From the NCBI GenBank assembly GCA_947085425.1, contig CAMTWK010000040.1, forward strand, positions 1-26,522: a stretch of 26,522 nucleotides of DNA, written 5' to 3'. Position 1 is the stretch's first letter. Each line of letters begins with the position of its first letter. Source of the stretch: UKL13-2 sp947085425. Its GTDB lineage: Bacteria > Pseudomonadota > Gammaproteobacteria > Burkholderiales > Usitatibacteraceae. The position numbers and the translations under genes were made by a program. The notes beneath the pieces are model-generated. The model was not told the DNA's origin. It worked only from the letters and a program-made list of their open reading frames with translations, and did not search any database. Below are positions 1 through 7,430 of this stretch, piece after piece.

Positions 1-92
1 GCCATCATACGATGGCGTCGATTGCGGAATATTTTGGACGGCATTACACGACAGTGAGCCGTTTGATAAAAGGGTACGAGAGTGAAACGTGA
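1..92 (+). pseudogene. RAYT-like transposase, C-terminal fragment (copy A)
   Basis: Reading from base 3, this encodes only the last part of a helix-turn-helix tail, with the core MASIAEYFGRHYTTVSRLI, and ends at TGA 90-92. It matches the C-terminus shown more fully by the fragment at 149-358. The remainder would lie left of the window, so from this window alone I cannot tell a complete upstream gene from another fragment. Confidence 0.7.
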
Positions 93-101
93 GAGACGAT
101 G

Positions 102-437
102 TGATAATGAAAGACCTGACCCCATGCGCATGATAATGAAAGACCTGACCCCATGCGCAAACTCTGGAGATTCCACGTGCGCAACGCCGCGCAAAAGCGC
201 GCGATCTGGCTGATTATGCGAAGTCGTACACGCGCAATGAAGCCATTGCGCTGGCTTATCTTTCCGGCCATCATACGATGGCGTCGATTGCGGAATATTT
301 TGGACGGCATTACACGACAGTGAGCCGTTTGATAAAAGGGTACGAGAGTGAAACGTGAGAGACGATGTGATAATGAAAGACCTGACCCCATGCGCCATGA
401 TGAAAGACCTGACCCCATGCGCCATGACCCCATGCGC
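102..437 (+). repeat. Five copies of a GAAAGACCTGACCCCATGCGC motif, progressively truncated
   Basis: The full 28-bp unit starts TGATAATGAAAG and ends GACCTGACCCCATGCGC. It lies at 102-129, 131-158 and 368-395. A 25-bp form without one TAA-like triplet is at 398-422, and a 13-bp form (TGACCCCATGCGC) at 425-437, followed by shorter CATGCGC echoes up to about 444. All copies have the same orientation. GACCTGACCCC motifs commonly flank RAYT genes in proteobacteria, which fits the adjoining transposase tails. The shortening toward the antiporter gene suggests stepwise slippage or decay. Confidence 0.85.
149..358 (+). pseudogene. RAYT-like (Y1/TnpA_REP-type) transposase, 5'-truncated C-terminal remnant
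   Basis: The frame is open from 149 to TGA 356-358. It reads EIPRAQRRAKARDLADYAKS at the left, followed by AIALAYLSG and a helix-turn-helix (MASIAEYFGRHYTTVSRLI). The EIPRAQR stretch followed by a repeat-region HTH is typical of the C-terminus of REP-associated tyrosine transposases with an added HTH. The HUH catalytic domain, with its His-x-His motif and tyrosine, is absent. A copy of the 28-bp repeat replaces everything upstream of about codon 5. The fragment cannot be a functional transposase. The family is inferred from recall of its C-terminal pattern. Confidence 0.7.
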
Positions 438-479
438 CATGCGCTATGTGTGCTACGTGTGCCATGACCACCGTGCGCT

Positions 480-2216
480 ATGCAGAATGCACCTGCCATG
501 ATGGAGCATCTCGCACAAATCCTCATGCTTCTGGGCGTGGCGGTAGCGGTCGTGGTCACGTTTCAGCGCCTGCATATCCCAACCAGCCTTGGGTATTTGC
601 TGGTGGGCGTGATCCTTGGACCACATACGATTGGACCTACAGTCCAAGTGCCGGAGTTCAAGGCGCTGGCTGAGTTCGGCGTGGTCTTTCTGTTGTTCAC
701 GATCGGTCTCAATTACTCCTTACCCCGGTTGCATGCACTGCGGCACCAGGTCCTCGGGCTGGGAACAGCGCAAGTGGTGTTCACGACCGCTGTAGTAGGC
801 GTAGTCGTGTGGCTGGCCGGACTGCCCGCCGCCGCCGCGTTCGTGATCGGGGCGGTCTTTGCTCAGTCATCCACCACCATCATCGGCAGCCAATTGACCG
901 AGCAAGGTGAAGACAACACCCCGCACGGTCGGCTCGGGCTCGCGATGTCTGTTTTCCAGGACGTCACGGCGGTTCCCTTTCTGGTGGTCATACCCGTGCT
1001 GGGCATGGCGGCCAGCGCCGATGTGTTGGCAGGCAATCTCGGGTGGGCAATCCTGAAAGCCGTGGCTGCTTTTGCACTCGTGTTCTTTGCAGGTCGTTGG
1101 TTGCTGCGTCCGCTTTTTCACCTTGTTGCCAAGCGGCGTTCCGCCGAGGTGTTTACCCTGGCGGTGCTGCTGGTTGCATTGCTGGCGGCCTGGTCCACCA
1201 ACAGCCTCGGCCTGTCTCTGGCATTCGGCGCGTTTCTTGCCGGCATGATGCTGGGCGAGACCGAGTTCCGTCACCAGGTGGAATCCAGCATTCGGCCTTT
1301 CCGCGATGTCCTGCTCGGACTCTTCTTCGTCGGCATCGGCATGCTGATCGATCCGTCCGTCATACCCCGCATATGGCACTGGACCTTGCTCGGCACATTT
1401 CTCATCTTGGCGAGCAAGACGCTGATTGTTATGGCGATGGTGCGCAAGAGCGGAATCGACGCTTTGACGGCGTGGCGCACCGGATTGCTGCTGGCCGTGG
1501 GTGGGGAATTCGGACTTGCCCTGCTTGCCATTGCACTCGATTCCAATGCGATCGACGTGCAACTGGGTCAGATCGCGCTGACATCGGTCCTTTTCTCGAT
1601 GATCGCGGGATCGTTACTGATTCGATTCAACCATGCCATTGCGGCCCGGCTGGCCGGAGCCCGGCGCGGTGAGGTCCAGGGTATGCCTGAGGAGTTATCA
1701 AGCGCACCGGAGAAGCAGGTCGTAATCGGCGGCTATGGACGAGTGGGACACACCGTCGCCGTGCTGCTGCGTTCGAGCGGAATACCATTTGTGGCCCTTG
1801 ACACCGATTCGAAGCGGGTGGCGCAAGGGCGGGCCGACGGCCACCCTGTACTCTATGGCGACATCTCCGATCCGGGGTTGCTGGCTGCCATTCATGTGGA
1901 ACGAGCTTCTCTGGTCGTGATTACGATCGACAAGTCCGATACGGCGTTACGGTCAGTATCTTTTCTGCGCAACATGTGTCCTCACGTACCCGTCATCGCA
2001 CGTGCGCGCGATCTTGAAGCGAGTTCACGACTTCTTGACGCCGGTGCAACCCACGCGTATCCGGAAGCCATTGAAGCGAGTCTGCGTCTCGGCGCGACAG
2101 CCCTGCAGATACTTCGTGTCCCGACCGACGATATCGATCTGGTAGTCCAGGGCGTGCGGGATTGGGGCTACAAACCCGTGCTCGAAGAGGAGCAGGTGCA
2201 GGACAAGCAGAGGTAA
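480..2216 (+). CDS. KefB/YbaL-like cation:proton antiporter with C-terminal RCK (TrkA-N) domain
   Basis: Predicted inner-membrane monovalent cation:proton antiporter (CPA2 family) of 578 residues, close to the length of YbaL/KefB proteins. Residues 10-390 are a polytopic Na/H-exchanger domain with about 12 hydrophobic segments and the family-typical stretch SVFQDVTAVP (157-166). Residues 412-545 form a Rossmann RCK domain with the nucleotide-binding motif GGYGRVG (417-423) and an acidic residue (D441) at the end of the second strand, suggesting NAD(H) gating. K+ is the likely ion by homology, but Na+ is possible. The start is uncertain: ATG 480 has no Shine-Dalgarno sequence, and ATGs at 498 and 501 are alternatives that would shorten it by 6-7 residues. 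RAYT repeats end about 40 bp upstream, so the ancestral leader appears to be lost. No partner gene follows. The family is secure; the exact substrate is not. Confidence 0.93.
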   Translation: MQNAPAMMEHLAQILMLLGVAVAVVVTFQRLHIPTSLGYLLVGVILGPHTIGPTVQVPEFKALAEFGVVFLLFTIGLNYSLPRLHALRHQVLGLGTAQVVFTTAVVGVVVWLAGLPAAAAFVIGAVFAQSSTTIIGSQLTEQGEDNTPHGRLGLAMSVFQDVTAVPFLVVIPVLGMAASADVLAGNLGWAILKAVAAFALVFFAGRWLLRPLFHLVAKRRSAEVFTLAVLLVALLAAWSTNSLGLSLAFGAFLAGMMLGETEFRHQVESSIRPFRDVLLGLFFVGIGMLIDPSVIPRIWHWTLLGTFLILASKTLIVMAMVRKSGIDALTAWRTGLLLAVGGEFGLALLAIALDSNAIDVQLGQIALTSVLFSMIAGSLLIRFNHAIAARLAGARRGEVQGMPEELSSAPEKQVVIGGYGRVGHTVAVLLRSSGIPFVALDTDSKRVAQGRADGHPVLYGDISDPGLLAAIHVERASLVVITIDKSDTALRSVSFLRNMCPHVPVIARARDLEASSRLLDAGATHAYPEAIEASLRLGATALQILRVPTDDIDLVVQGVRDWGYKPVLEEEQVQDKQR

Positions 2217-2409
2217 TATAGCGGTGCCCGGCGCGTATATCTGTATGTGACACTCATTCCTGGTAATGGAGGGGAAACAGGATGAAGCATTCATGCCCGG
2301 TGTAGCCGCGCTGGCTGATGTCAAAGCCACTCAGGGCTGGCGTGCCACAGCTGATGTGGTTTCCCAAAACATCATACTTGGCGCGCTTTTCTCAGGAGTC
2401 ACAAATGAA

Positions 2410-2649
2410 TTGCACACGATACGTGTTGGCATTGATGTTGGCAGCAAACGACACCGTGTTGCCGTTGGCTTGCCCGATGGCAAACTGATCGACGAATTTG
2501 ACATTGATCTGGGGCAGGCTCTTCTCTGGGGCGACGGGACAAGGCCATCCGCACCACTCGTCTGTGCACAGTGCCCCCTTCGCAGCGCCATTGAGCAGCA
2601 GCCACTTCGCGCTGCAACAAAGTATCAGCCGCTTTCTTCTCTGTCCTGA
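2410..2649 (+). pseudogene. IS110-family transposase, N-terminal remnant
   Basis: About 33 codons from TTG 2410 encode RVGIDVGSKRHRVAVGLPDG followed by KLIDEFDID, the N-terminal start of the RuvC-like DEDD domain of IS110-family transposases, including the first catalytic Asp in GIDVG. After about 2510 the frame continues to TGA 2647-2649 without recognisable similarity, so the rest of the transposase (roughly 300 residues and the Ser domain) is missing. A GGAG at 2395-2398 could serve the TTG. The open frame extends upstream to 2266, but that part does not resemble a transposase. A dead fragment; its family assignment is fairly firm. Confidence 0.7.
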
Positions 2650-2662
2650 TTGTCCTGTGGTG

Positions 2663-2681
2663 ATGATGCGCATAGCATCAT
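2663..2681. other. Perfect 7-bp inverted repeat upstream of the reductase-like gene
   Basis: ATGATGC at 2663-2669 and GCATCAT at 2675-2681 enclose a 5-base loop. No T-run follows, so an intrinsic terminator is unlikely. It lies about 80 bp before the start codon at 2763 and could be an operator or an insertion scar. The rest of 2217-2762 holds the IS110 remnant and no other gene that I can support. Confidence 0.4.
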
Positions 2682-2762
2682 TCATACAAACGCGGCGAAC
2701 ATCCTGGAGGTGCACCTTTGGTGCCACGCTGCGGCAAAAAATAACGAAGAGGAAAAACCGTC

Positions 2763-3833
2763 ATGGCTTTTAATATTCTGATTTTGGGCGCGTCGTATGG
2801 CTCGTTGCTCGGCGCAAAATTTGTGCTTGCCGGTCACAACGTCACGCTGGTTTGTCTGCCGGCGGAAGTGGCGGTGTTCAACAGCGAAGGCGCGCGCGTG
2901 CGATTGCCGATCAAAGGCCGCGAGGGGCTGGTGGAAATTGACACGCGCAATGCGCCCGGCAAGTTGAGGGCGGCCGGGCCGGATGAAGTTGACCCCGCCA
3001 AATTTGATCTGGTGGCGCTGGCCATGCAGGAGCCGCAATACAGCGCACCCGGTGTGCGCACCCTGTTGTCGCGGGTGGCGAAGTCGGGCGTGCCGTGTAT
3101 GTCGATCATGAATATGCCGCCGCTGCCTTATATGGCGCGTATTCCCGGCGTGTCGATGGCTGCCTGCCAGTCAAGTTTTACCGAGTCGGCGGTGTGGGCG
3201 GATTTTGATCCGGCCTTGATGACCTTATGCAGCCCGGACCCGCAGGCGTTTCGCCCGCCTGACGAGAAAGTAAACGTGCTGCAGGTGCGGCTGCCAACCA
3301 ATTTTAAGGCGGCACGGTTTGTTTCGGATAAACACACCGACATGTTGCGCAAGATTTCGGCTGATGTCGAGGCGGTGCGGTTTAACGACAACGGCAAGAT
3401 GATTGAGCTGCCGGTGAAGCTGAAAGTGCATGACTCGGTGTTTGTGCCATTGGCCAAATGGAGCATGCTGATGTGCGGCAACTACCGCTGCATTCAAAAG
3501 GATGGCATGCGGCCGATCAAGGATGCGGTGCACGGCAATATCGACGAGTCACGCGCGGTTTACCAATGGGTGTTTGATTTGTGTGTCTCACTCGGTGCGG
3601 ATGCGAATGACCTGGTGCCGTTTGAAAAATATGCCAACGCCGCTGTCGGGCTGGCGAATCCGTCGTCTGCCGCGCGGGCGCTGTTTGGTGGCGCGCCCAA
3701 CATCGAGCGCGTTGATCGTCTGGTGCAAAGTGTCGCCGCACAAAAGGGCATGAAAAACGCGGTGATCGACGAGATTGTTTTGTTGGTGGATTCGCGGCTT
3801 GAGTTGAATCGGGCCAATCAGCCGAAGAGTTAA
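2763..3833 (+). CDS. Ketopantoate reductase-like (ApbA/PanE N-terminal domain) protein
   Basis: A 356-residue cytosolic protein, probably an NAD(P)-dependent oxidoreductase. The N-terminus ILGASYGSLLGAKF (residues 6-19) is a Rossmann loop, followed by the PanE-like segment around residues 80-130 (LVALAMQEPQYS, then SIMNMPPLPY). A conserved-looking region LPTNFKAA/KLKVHDSVFVPLAKWSML spans about 178-240, and a helical C-terminus includes DLVPFEKYA. This pattern belongs to a proteobacterial ketopantoate-reductase-like group rather than canonical PanE. The glycine motif is one residue shorter than GxGxxG, so pantothenate synthesis should not be assumed. A purine-rich Shine-Dalgarno (AAGAGGA, 2747-2753) lies 9 bases before ATG 2763. 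The TAA stop directly abuts element E1. It appears monocistronic and faces the next gene convergently. Confidence 0.85.
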   Translation: MAFNILILGASYGSLLGAKFVLAGHNVTLVCLPAEVAVFNSEGARVRLPIKGREGLVEIDTRNAPGKLRAAGPDEVDPAKFDLVALAMQEPQYSAPGVRTLLSRVAKSGVPCMSIMNMPPLPYMARIPGVSMAACQSSFTESAVWADFDPALMTLCSPDPQAFRPPDEKVNVLQVRLPTNFKAARFVSDKHTDMLRKISADVEAVRFNDNGKMIELPVKLKVHDSVFVPLAKWSMLMCGNYRCIQKDGMRPIKDAVHGNIDESRAVYQWVFDLCVSLGADANDLVPFEKYANAAVGLANPSSAARALFGGAPNIERVDRLVQSVAAQKGMKNAVIDEIVLLVDSRLELNRANQPKS

Positions 3834-4072
3834 CCTGCATATTTCACGGGTCGGCCCGCCTTATATACGCTTTTCATTCTTGGCGAACTATAAATTCTGC
3901 GAATCCAGACTGTACTTCGTAAGGTTGATGGCCTACGTACTCGATAGCGGGCGGCTGAGCAGCGCTTTTCCGCTCTCTTCCCTCGTAATATCTTGATATT
4001 ACCCGGTCAGTCGAGCAAAAAATCACTCGCTTATCCACCCACTCTCGAGTGCGTCACCGTGAAATATGCAGG
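3834..4072. mobile_element. MITE-like element E1 (239 bp) with 16-bp terminal inverted repeats and TTAA flanks
   Basis: The left end CCTGCATATTTCACGG is the perfect inverse of the right end. TTAA lies on both sides (3830-3833 and 4073-4076), consistent with a 4-bp target duplication. No coding frame is recognisable inside. By eye the first 187 bases match E3 at 26336 with only three differences, and E2 at 19701 shares the ends. It sits between the converging stop codons of its two neighbour genes. CC-starting ends and 4-bp duplications recall IS1380-type elements, but I cannot confirm this, and the YTAR-like target also resembles that of the IS5 group. Non-autonomous mobility is an inference. 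Confidence 0.8.
3985..4002. other. Perfect hairpin inside E1
   Basis: GTAATATC (3985-3992) and GATATTAC (3995-4002) are perfect inverted repeats with a 2-base spacer. The same hairpin is at 26487-26504 in E3. It could form a cruciform, a recognition site or an RNA hairpin. No strong T-run follows on either strand, so calling it a terminator is speculative, although it lies between convergent genes. Confidence 0.6.
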
Positions 4073-4107
4073 TTAACAGCTTTAGTGATGGACGATGGAC
4101 TGCGCCG

Positions 4108-4851
4108 TTATTTTTCCGGCTGCGTTTTTGTCGCAGCCGCGGCAAACAAATTCGCGCGCAATATCCACAGCACCAACAAGTCCAACACACAATAAAACGC
4201 GCCGGCGGAGAAGGGTGGGTTGGCGGCTGACAACTGCACCCAGGGCGCCGGCGAATGCCAAAACCAGTTGCCGAGCGCGGTGCCGTATAACTCCATAAGC
4301 AAGGCCAGTACAAACATGGTGGCGTACAACGCGCGGGCTTTTCCAAAAATCACGCAGGCGGCGTACATCAAAAATAGCGCCGCGCCAAATCGATCAAAGT
4401 CGATTACCAACACATACACGCCCCACACTGCCGCAACAATCGAAATCACCCACACCATATTGGGTCGGATATGGCGTGACACCAGCAGCCCGAGCGTCAT
4501 CAACAACGCGTGACCCGGCGGCACAAACAACGGCACGTTGTGAAATTGATAATCGTACAAACCCCACACCAGCGATAAAAAAACTTCGCCGATGCCGGAT
4601 ACGATGGTGGCAATGATCAGAATGTGGCGTTCGTCGCGGTCACCGAGTTTGTATAACCACGCCCATACCGCCAGCGTCCACAAGGTGGCGAGGTGCTGGC
4701 CGGTCCAGCCAAAACGAATATCCAGCAACAGGCCAAGGGTGATGACGGCGACAATGTTGATGGCCAGCCACAGCTGCGTGTGTGGCGCGACGTGTGACCA
4801 GGTGGCATCACTGGCGAGCGCGGTGGGCAATAAATCGGTGGTTGGTTTCAA
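4108..4851 (-). CDS. Conserved-looking polytopic membrane protein of unknown function
   Basis: A 247-residue hydrophobic protein with about seven membrane segments, for example residues 27-45, 52-70, 75-97, 110-126, 133-150, 155-170 and 220-240. A short loop contains NVPLFVPPGHALL (about 104-116). I do not recognise the family and see no catalytic motif with confidence. The start is a TTG at 4851-4849, because no ATG or GTG fits the N-terminus; it lies only 3 bases after the YkgJ-family stop, so translational coupling is likely. It is the last gene of a three-gene minus-strand operon behind the fused spermidine-synthase-like protein and the YkgJ protein, and its stop faces element E1. Confidence 0.7.
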   Translation of the reverse strand: MKPTTDLLPTALASDATWSHVAPHTQLWLAINIVAVITLGLLLDIRFGWTGQHLATLWTLAVWAWLYKLGDRDERHILIIATIVSGIGEVFLSLVWGLYDYQFHNVPLFVPPGHALLMTLGLLVSRHIRPNMVWVISIVAAVWGVYVLVIDFDRFGAALFLMYAACVIFGKARALYATMFVLALLMELYGTALGNWFWHSPAPWVQLSAANPPFSAGAFYCVLDLLVLWILRANLFAAAATKTQPEK

Positions 4852-4854
4852 AAT

Positions 4855-5373
4855 TTAACCCAACTTGCGATTACCAATCAGCGCCATCATTTCCTGCTGA
4901 AAGGTCGGCGGGCCATAACCATGGACTTTTTGTTGGCCGTTAAATTGGCCAAAACGATCCATCACTTGTTCGGTATAGATCAATGGCCGAAAGGTTTTGT
5001 TTGAATAGGTCTTTAACCATTTCAGTGATTTTTCAGGGATACGCGCCCCAACTGGCAATGCCAAATCCACTGGAAAAGTGCGCCAGTCGGTCCATGCCGG
5101 CAACACAATCACCTTGGCCAAATGTGGTTGCATCCATTCCGGCAACACACTTTGTTCACGCACCCAGCCGCATGAAAAATTCACACAGGGGTCGAGTGGG
5201 CGTTCGGCGTAAATCTTGCAGCCGCCGCCACCCGTTGTTAACGATCCGGCGGAATGCGGGCAGGGTTTGCCGGGCAACACCGGGGTATCAAAGACATTAA
5301 TCCGCACCCAACCGTCACAACAGGCGGTGCACGGCTGACAAGCGCGTTTCGATTGTGTTGCGACTGGTTTCAC
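4855..5373 (-). CDS. YkgJ-family (UPF0153, CxxCxxCC) putative metal-binding protein
   Basis: A 172-residue soluble protein with the zinc/iron-chelating cysteine cluster of the YkgJ family. CQPCTACCDGW at residues 12-22 carries the CxxCxxCC signature. It is followed by CPHS, GGGGCKIYAERPLDPC and NFSCGW, giving at least eight clustered cysteines in the N-terminal 70 residues; the C-terminal half has none. The start is GTG 5373-5371, which overlaps the TGA of the upstream spermidine-synthase-like gene (GTGA), typical of translational coupling. The family is thought to bind an Fe-S cluster or zinc, but no function is established. It is the middle gene of the operon ending at 4108. Confidence 0.88.
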   Translation of the reverse strand: MKPVATQSKRACQPCTACCDGWVRINVFDTPVLPGKPCPHSAGSLTTGGGGCKIYAERPLDPCVNFSCGWVREQSVLPEWMQPHLAKVIVLPAWTDWRTFPVDLALPVGARIPEKSLKWLKTYSNKTFRPLIYTEQVMDRFGQFNGQQKVHGYGPPTFQQEMMALIGNRKLG

Positions 5374-7430
5374 TTCAAAACTTGCAAGAGGTTGTTGAAA
5401 TCGTCCGTCCAGATGCGCCAGCCGGGTTGCGGCATGATGACGTAACTGCCATCAACAATTTCCTTGCGCAACAAAAATGATTTGTCCTTGGAGAGCAACA
5501 CCCAGTCGCTGGTGGTGGTACCGTCTTCGTATTGGTCACGTACCCACGCCACATGAAAGCCGCGTTTTTCGGCGAGCATTTGCACCACCGGTTTTAAATC
5601 CAGAAACCGGTTGGAAACATGAAAGGCCATGACGCCGTCCGGCTTCATGTGTTTGGCGTAAATATCCAACGCTTCGAGTGTGATCAAATGCACCGGAATC
5701 GAGTCGGAAGAAAACGCATCAATGGCGAGCACGTCGAAACTTTGTGGTGGTTCCCGTTCCAGATTCAGCCTGGCGTCGCCGAGGGCGATTTCGATGCTGG
5801 CTTCGGTGTCACTTAAAAACCGAAAGTCGCGTTTGGCAATATCGACCACGGTTTGGTTGATTTCATAAAAACGAAACACGTCGCCTTTGTTGCCGTAGGC
5901 AGCGAGTGTACCCGCGCCGAGGCCGATCAAACCGACCCGGCGGTGCTGGCCGCCGTTCAGTTGTTCTTTGGCCAGCAGTGTTAAACCGATGCCGGATTTG
6001 GTTTTGTAATAGGTGGTGGCGGAGCGGTTGTAGGGCGGATCCATGTATTGGTCGCCATGCAAAATGGCGCCATGCACCAACGAGCGGCGACGGTGTTCAA
6101 CCGCCGGTGGGTTGTATTCCTTGACTCTCAGCGTACCGTAGAAATTGCGGCTCATATTGAGTACGTCGTCGCGGTATTGTTGGATCGTAAACACGGTGGC
6201 ACCGACAGTAAAAATACTGACCAGTGCACCCACCCCAACCGACAAATAAAACGGCCAGCGTTTGGAGTCACGTGGAAACATGCCCCACACCAACCAGGTC
6301 GCCAAACACGCCACCGCCACCAACGCAAATTCCATTTCAAAATAGGCGGGAAGGGTCAGCGGCGCAATAATACCCACCAGGGCCGCGCCACTGGCGCCAC
6401 CAATCGAGATCATCAAATAAAACTGTGTCAGGTATTTGGGGTGGGGTTTACGCTCGACCAACTCGCCGTGGCAAAACATACAGGCGATAAACAGGCCAAA
6501 CGAAAAAATGCCAATCTGCCACTTCAATTCAAAATGTAAGGAAGTATCGGCCAGCGTCCAGCCCATGGCGATGAGTGCGGCAGCCAACATTGGGATCACC
6601 AAGGTGCGTTGATACCATGGTGAGCCACCGTCACGCACATCAAAGGTGAGAATAAATGTCAGCAAATACAACGCCAGTGGCACCACCCACAGCAAGGGAA
6701 TGGAGGCGATGTTTTGGGTGAGGTGGTTTGAAATCGCCAGCAACAACACAGATCCCAGCCCGGCCAAAAGGATCCAGGTCAATTTTTCTGCGCGGGTGGG
6801 TTTCACGGCTTCCGCATTAAATGCGACCGCAATCGGTGCGACTTCCTGTTGGGTTTTTAGGGCGTACCATGCCGAGCCGATAATCAGCACGGCAAACATG
6901 CCAAACCCAACCGACCAACCGATGGCTTGGTTTTGCGTGGCGATATTCGGCTCAAACAAAAACGGATAACCCAACAAGGCAATCATCGACGCCAGATTGG
7001 ATAAGGCGAACAATCGATAGGGGCTTTGACCCGGAAAGCTGCGTGAAAACCACGCCTGAATCAACGGGCTGGTCGTGGACAATAAAAAGTACGGCAGGCC
7101 GATGGTGACGGTCAACAACAAAATAATTCGCAAGGTTGGTTCTTCGTCGCCGCGCGGTTTCCAGTCGGAACCGGGAATAATCGGCAGCAGCAACAAGGCA
7201 ATCAAAATTAAAACAACGTGAATGATGGCCTGGGTTTTGGGTTTGATGCGGCGGGTGGTCCAGTCTGAATAGAAATAGCCGAGCAATAACGCACTCTGAA
7301 AAAACACCAGGCAGGTGGTCCACACTGCCGCCGTGCCACCGAACCAAGGCAGAATTTGTTTGGCAATGACCGGTTGCACCAGAAACAACAAAAAGGCGGA
7401 AACAAATATAGTCGCGGCGTAAAGAATCAT
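5370..7430 (-). CDS. Fused polytopic membrane / spermidine-synthase-like protein
   Basis: A 686-residue protein from ATG 7430; the open frame continues 35 codons upstream, but that stretch is charged and does not look native. Residues 1-420 are a membrane domain with many hydrophobic segments (beginning ILYAATIFVSAFLLFLVQP), as in fused MFS/spermidine synthase proteins. Residues 430-650 resemble the SAM-type Rossmann fold of spermidine synthases: GLGAGT at 503-508, an acidic residue in FYEINQTVVDIA (520-531), and AIDAFSSDSIP (569-579), the position of the catalytic Asp in polyamine synthases. Whether it makes polyamines is unknown, and membrane-fused homologues may act on other substrates. 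It heads a likely three-gene operon and is transcribed divergently from azlC, sharing a roughly 190-bp intergenic region. Confidence 0.88.
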   Translation of the reverse strand: MILYAATIFVSAFLLFLVQPVIAKQILPWFGGTAAVWTTCLVFFQSALLLGYFYSDWTTRRIKPKTQAIIHVVLILIALLLLPIIPGSDWKPRGDEEPTLRIILLLTVTIGLPYFLLSTTSPLIQAWFSRSFPGQSPYRLFALSNLASMIALLGYPFLFEPNIATQNQAIGWSVGFGMFAVLIIGSAWYALKTQQEVAPIAVAFNAEAVKPTRAEKLTWILLAGLGSVLLLAISNHLTQNIASIPLLWVVPLALYLLTFILTFDVRDGGSPWYQRTLVIPMLAAALIAMGWTLADTSLHFELKWQIGIFSFGLFIACMFCHGELVERKPHPKYLTQFYLMISIGGASGAALVGIIAPLTLPAYFEMEFALVAVACLATWLVWGMFPRDSKRWPFYLSVGVGALVSIFTVGATVFTIQQYRDDVLNMSRNFYGTLRVKEYNPPAVEHRRRSLVHGAILHGDQYMDPPYNRSATTYYKTKSGIGLTLLAKEQLNGGQHRRVGLIGLGAGTLAAYGNKGDVFRFYEINQTVVDIAKRDFRFLSDTEASIEIALGDARLNLEREPPQSFDVLAIDAFSSDSIPVHLITLEALDIYAKHMKPDGVMAFHVSNRFLDLKPVVQMLAEKRGFHVAWVRDQYEDGTTTSDWVLLSKDKSFLLRKEIVDGSYVIMPQPGWRIWTDDFNNLLQVLK

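Larger units (their letters stand above)
1..395. repeat. 266-bp-offset direct duplication (copy A 1-129, copy B 267-395)
   Basis: By eye, bases 1-129 are identical to 267-395, and the match may extend left beyond the window. Each copy carries the last codons of a RAYT-like transposase gene, its TGA stop, a short spacer and one 28-bp GACCTGACCCC motif. The copies diverge right after the motif (A at 130, C at 396). The identity suggests a recent tandem duplication or unequal recombination between the short motifs. Confidence 0.9.

Noticed and set aside
1..444. CRISPR-like array
   Set aside because: The 28-bp repeats are unequally spaced, shrink progressively, and the material between them is transposase sequence rather than unique spacers; no cas genes are present.
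44..559. 171-codon minus-strand open frame over the left repeats
   Set aside because: It is a translation of the repeats (repeated MGSGLSL units) antisense to the RAYT tails and resembles no protein.
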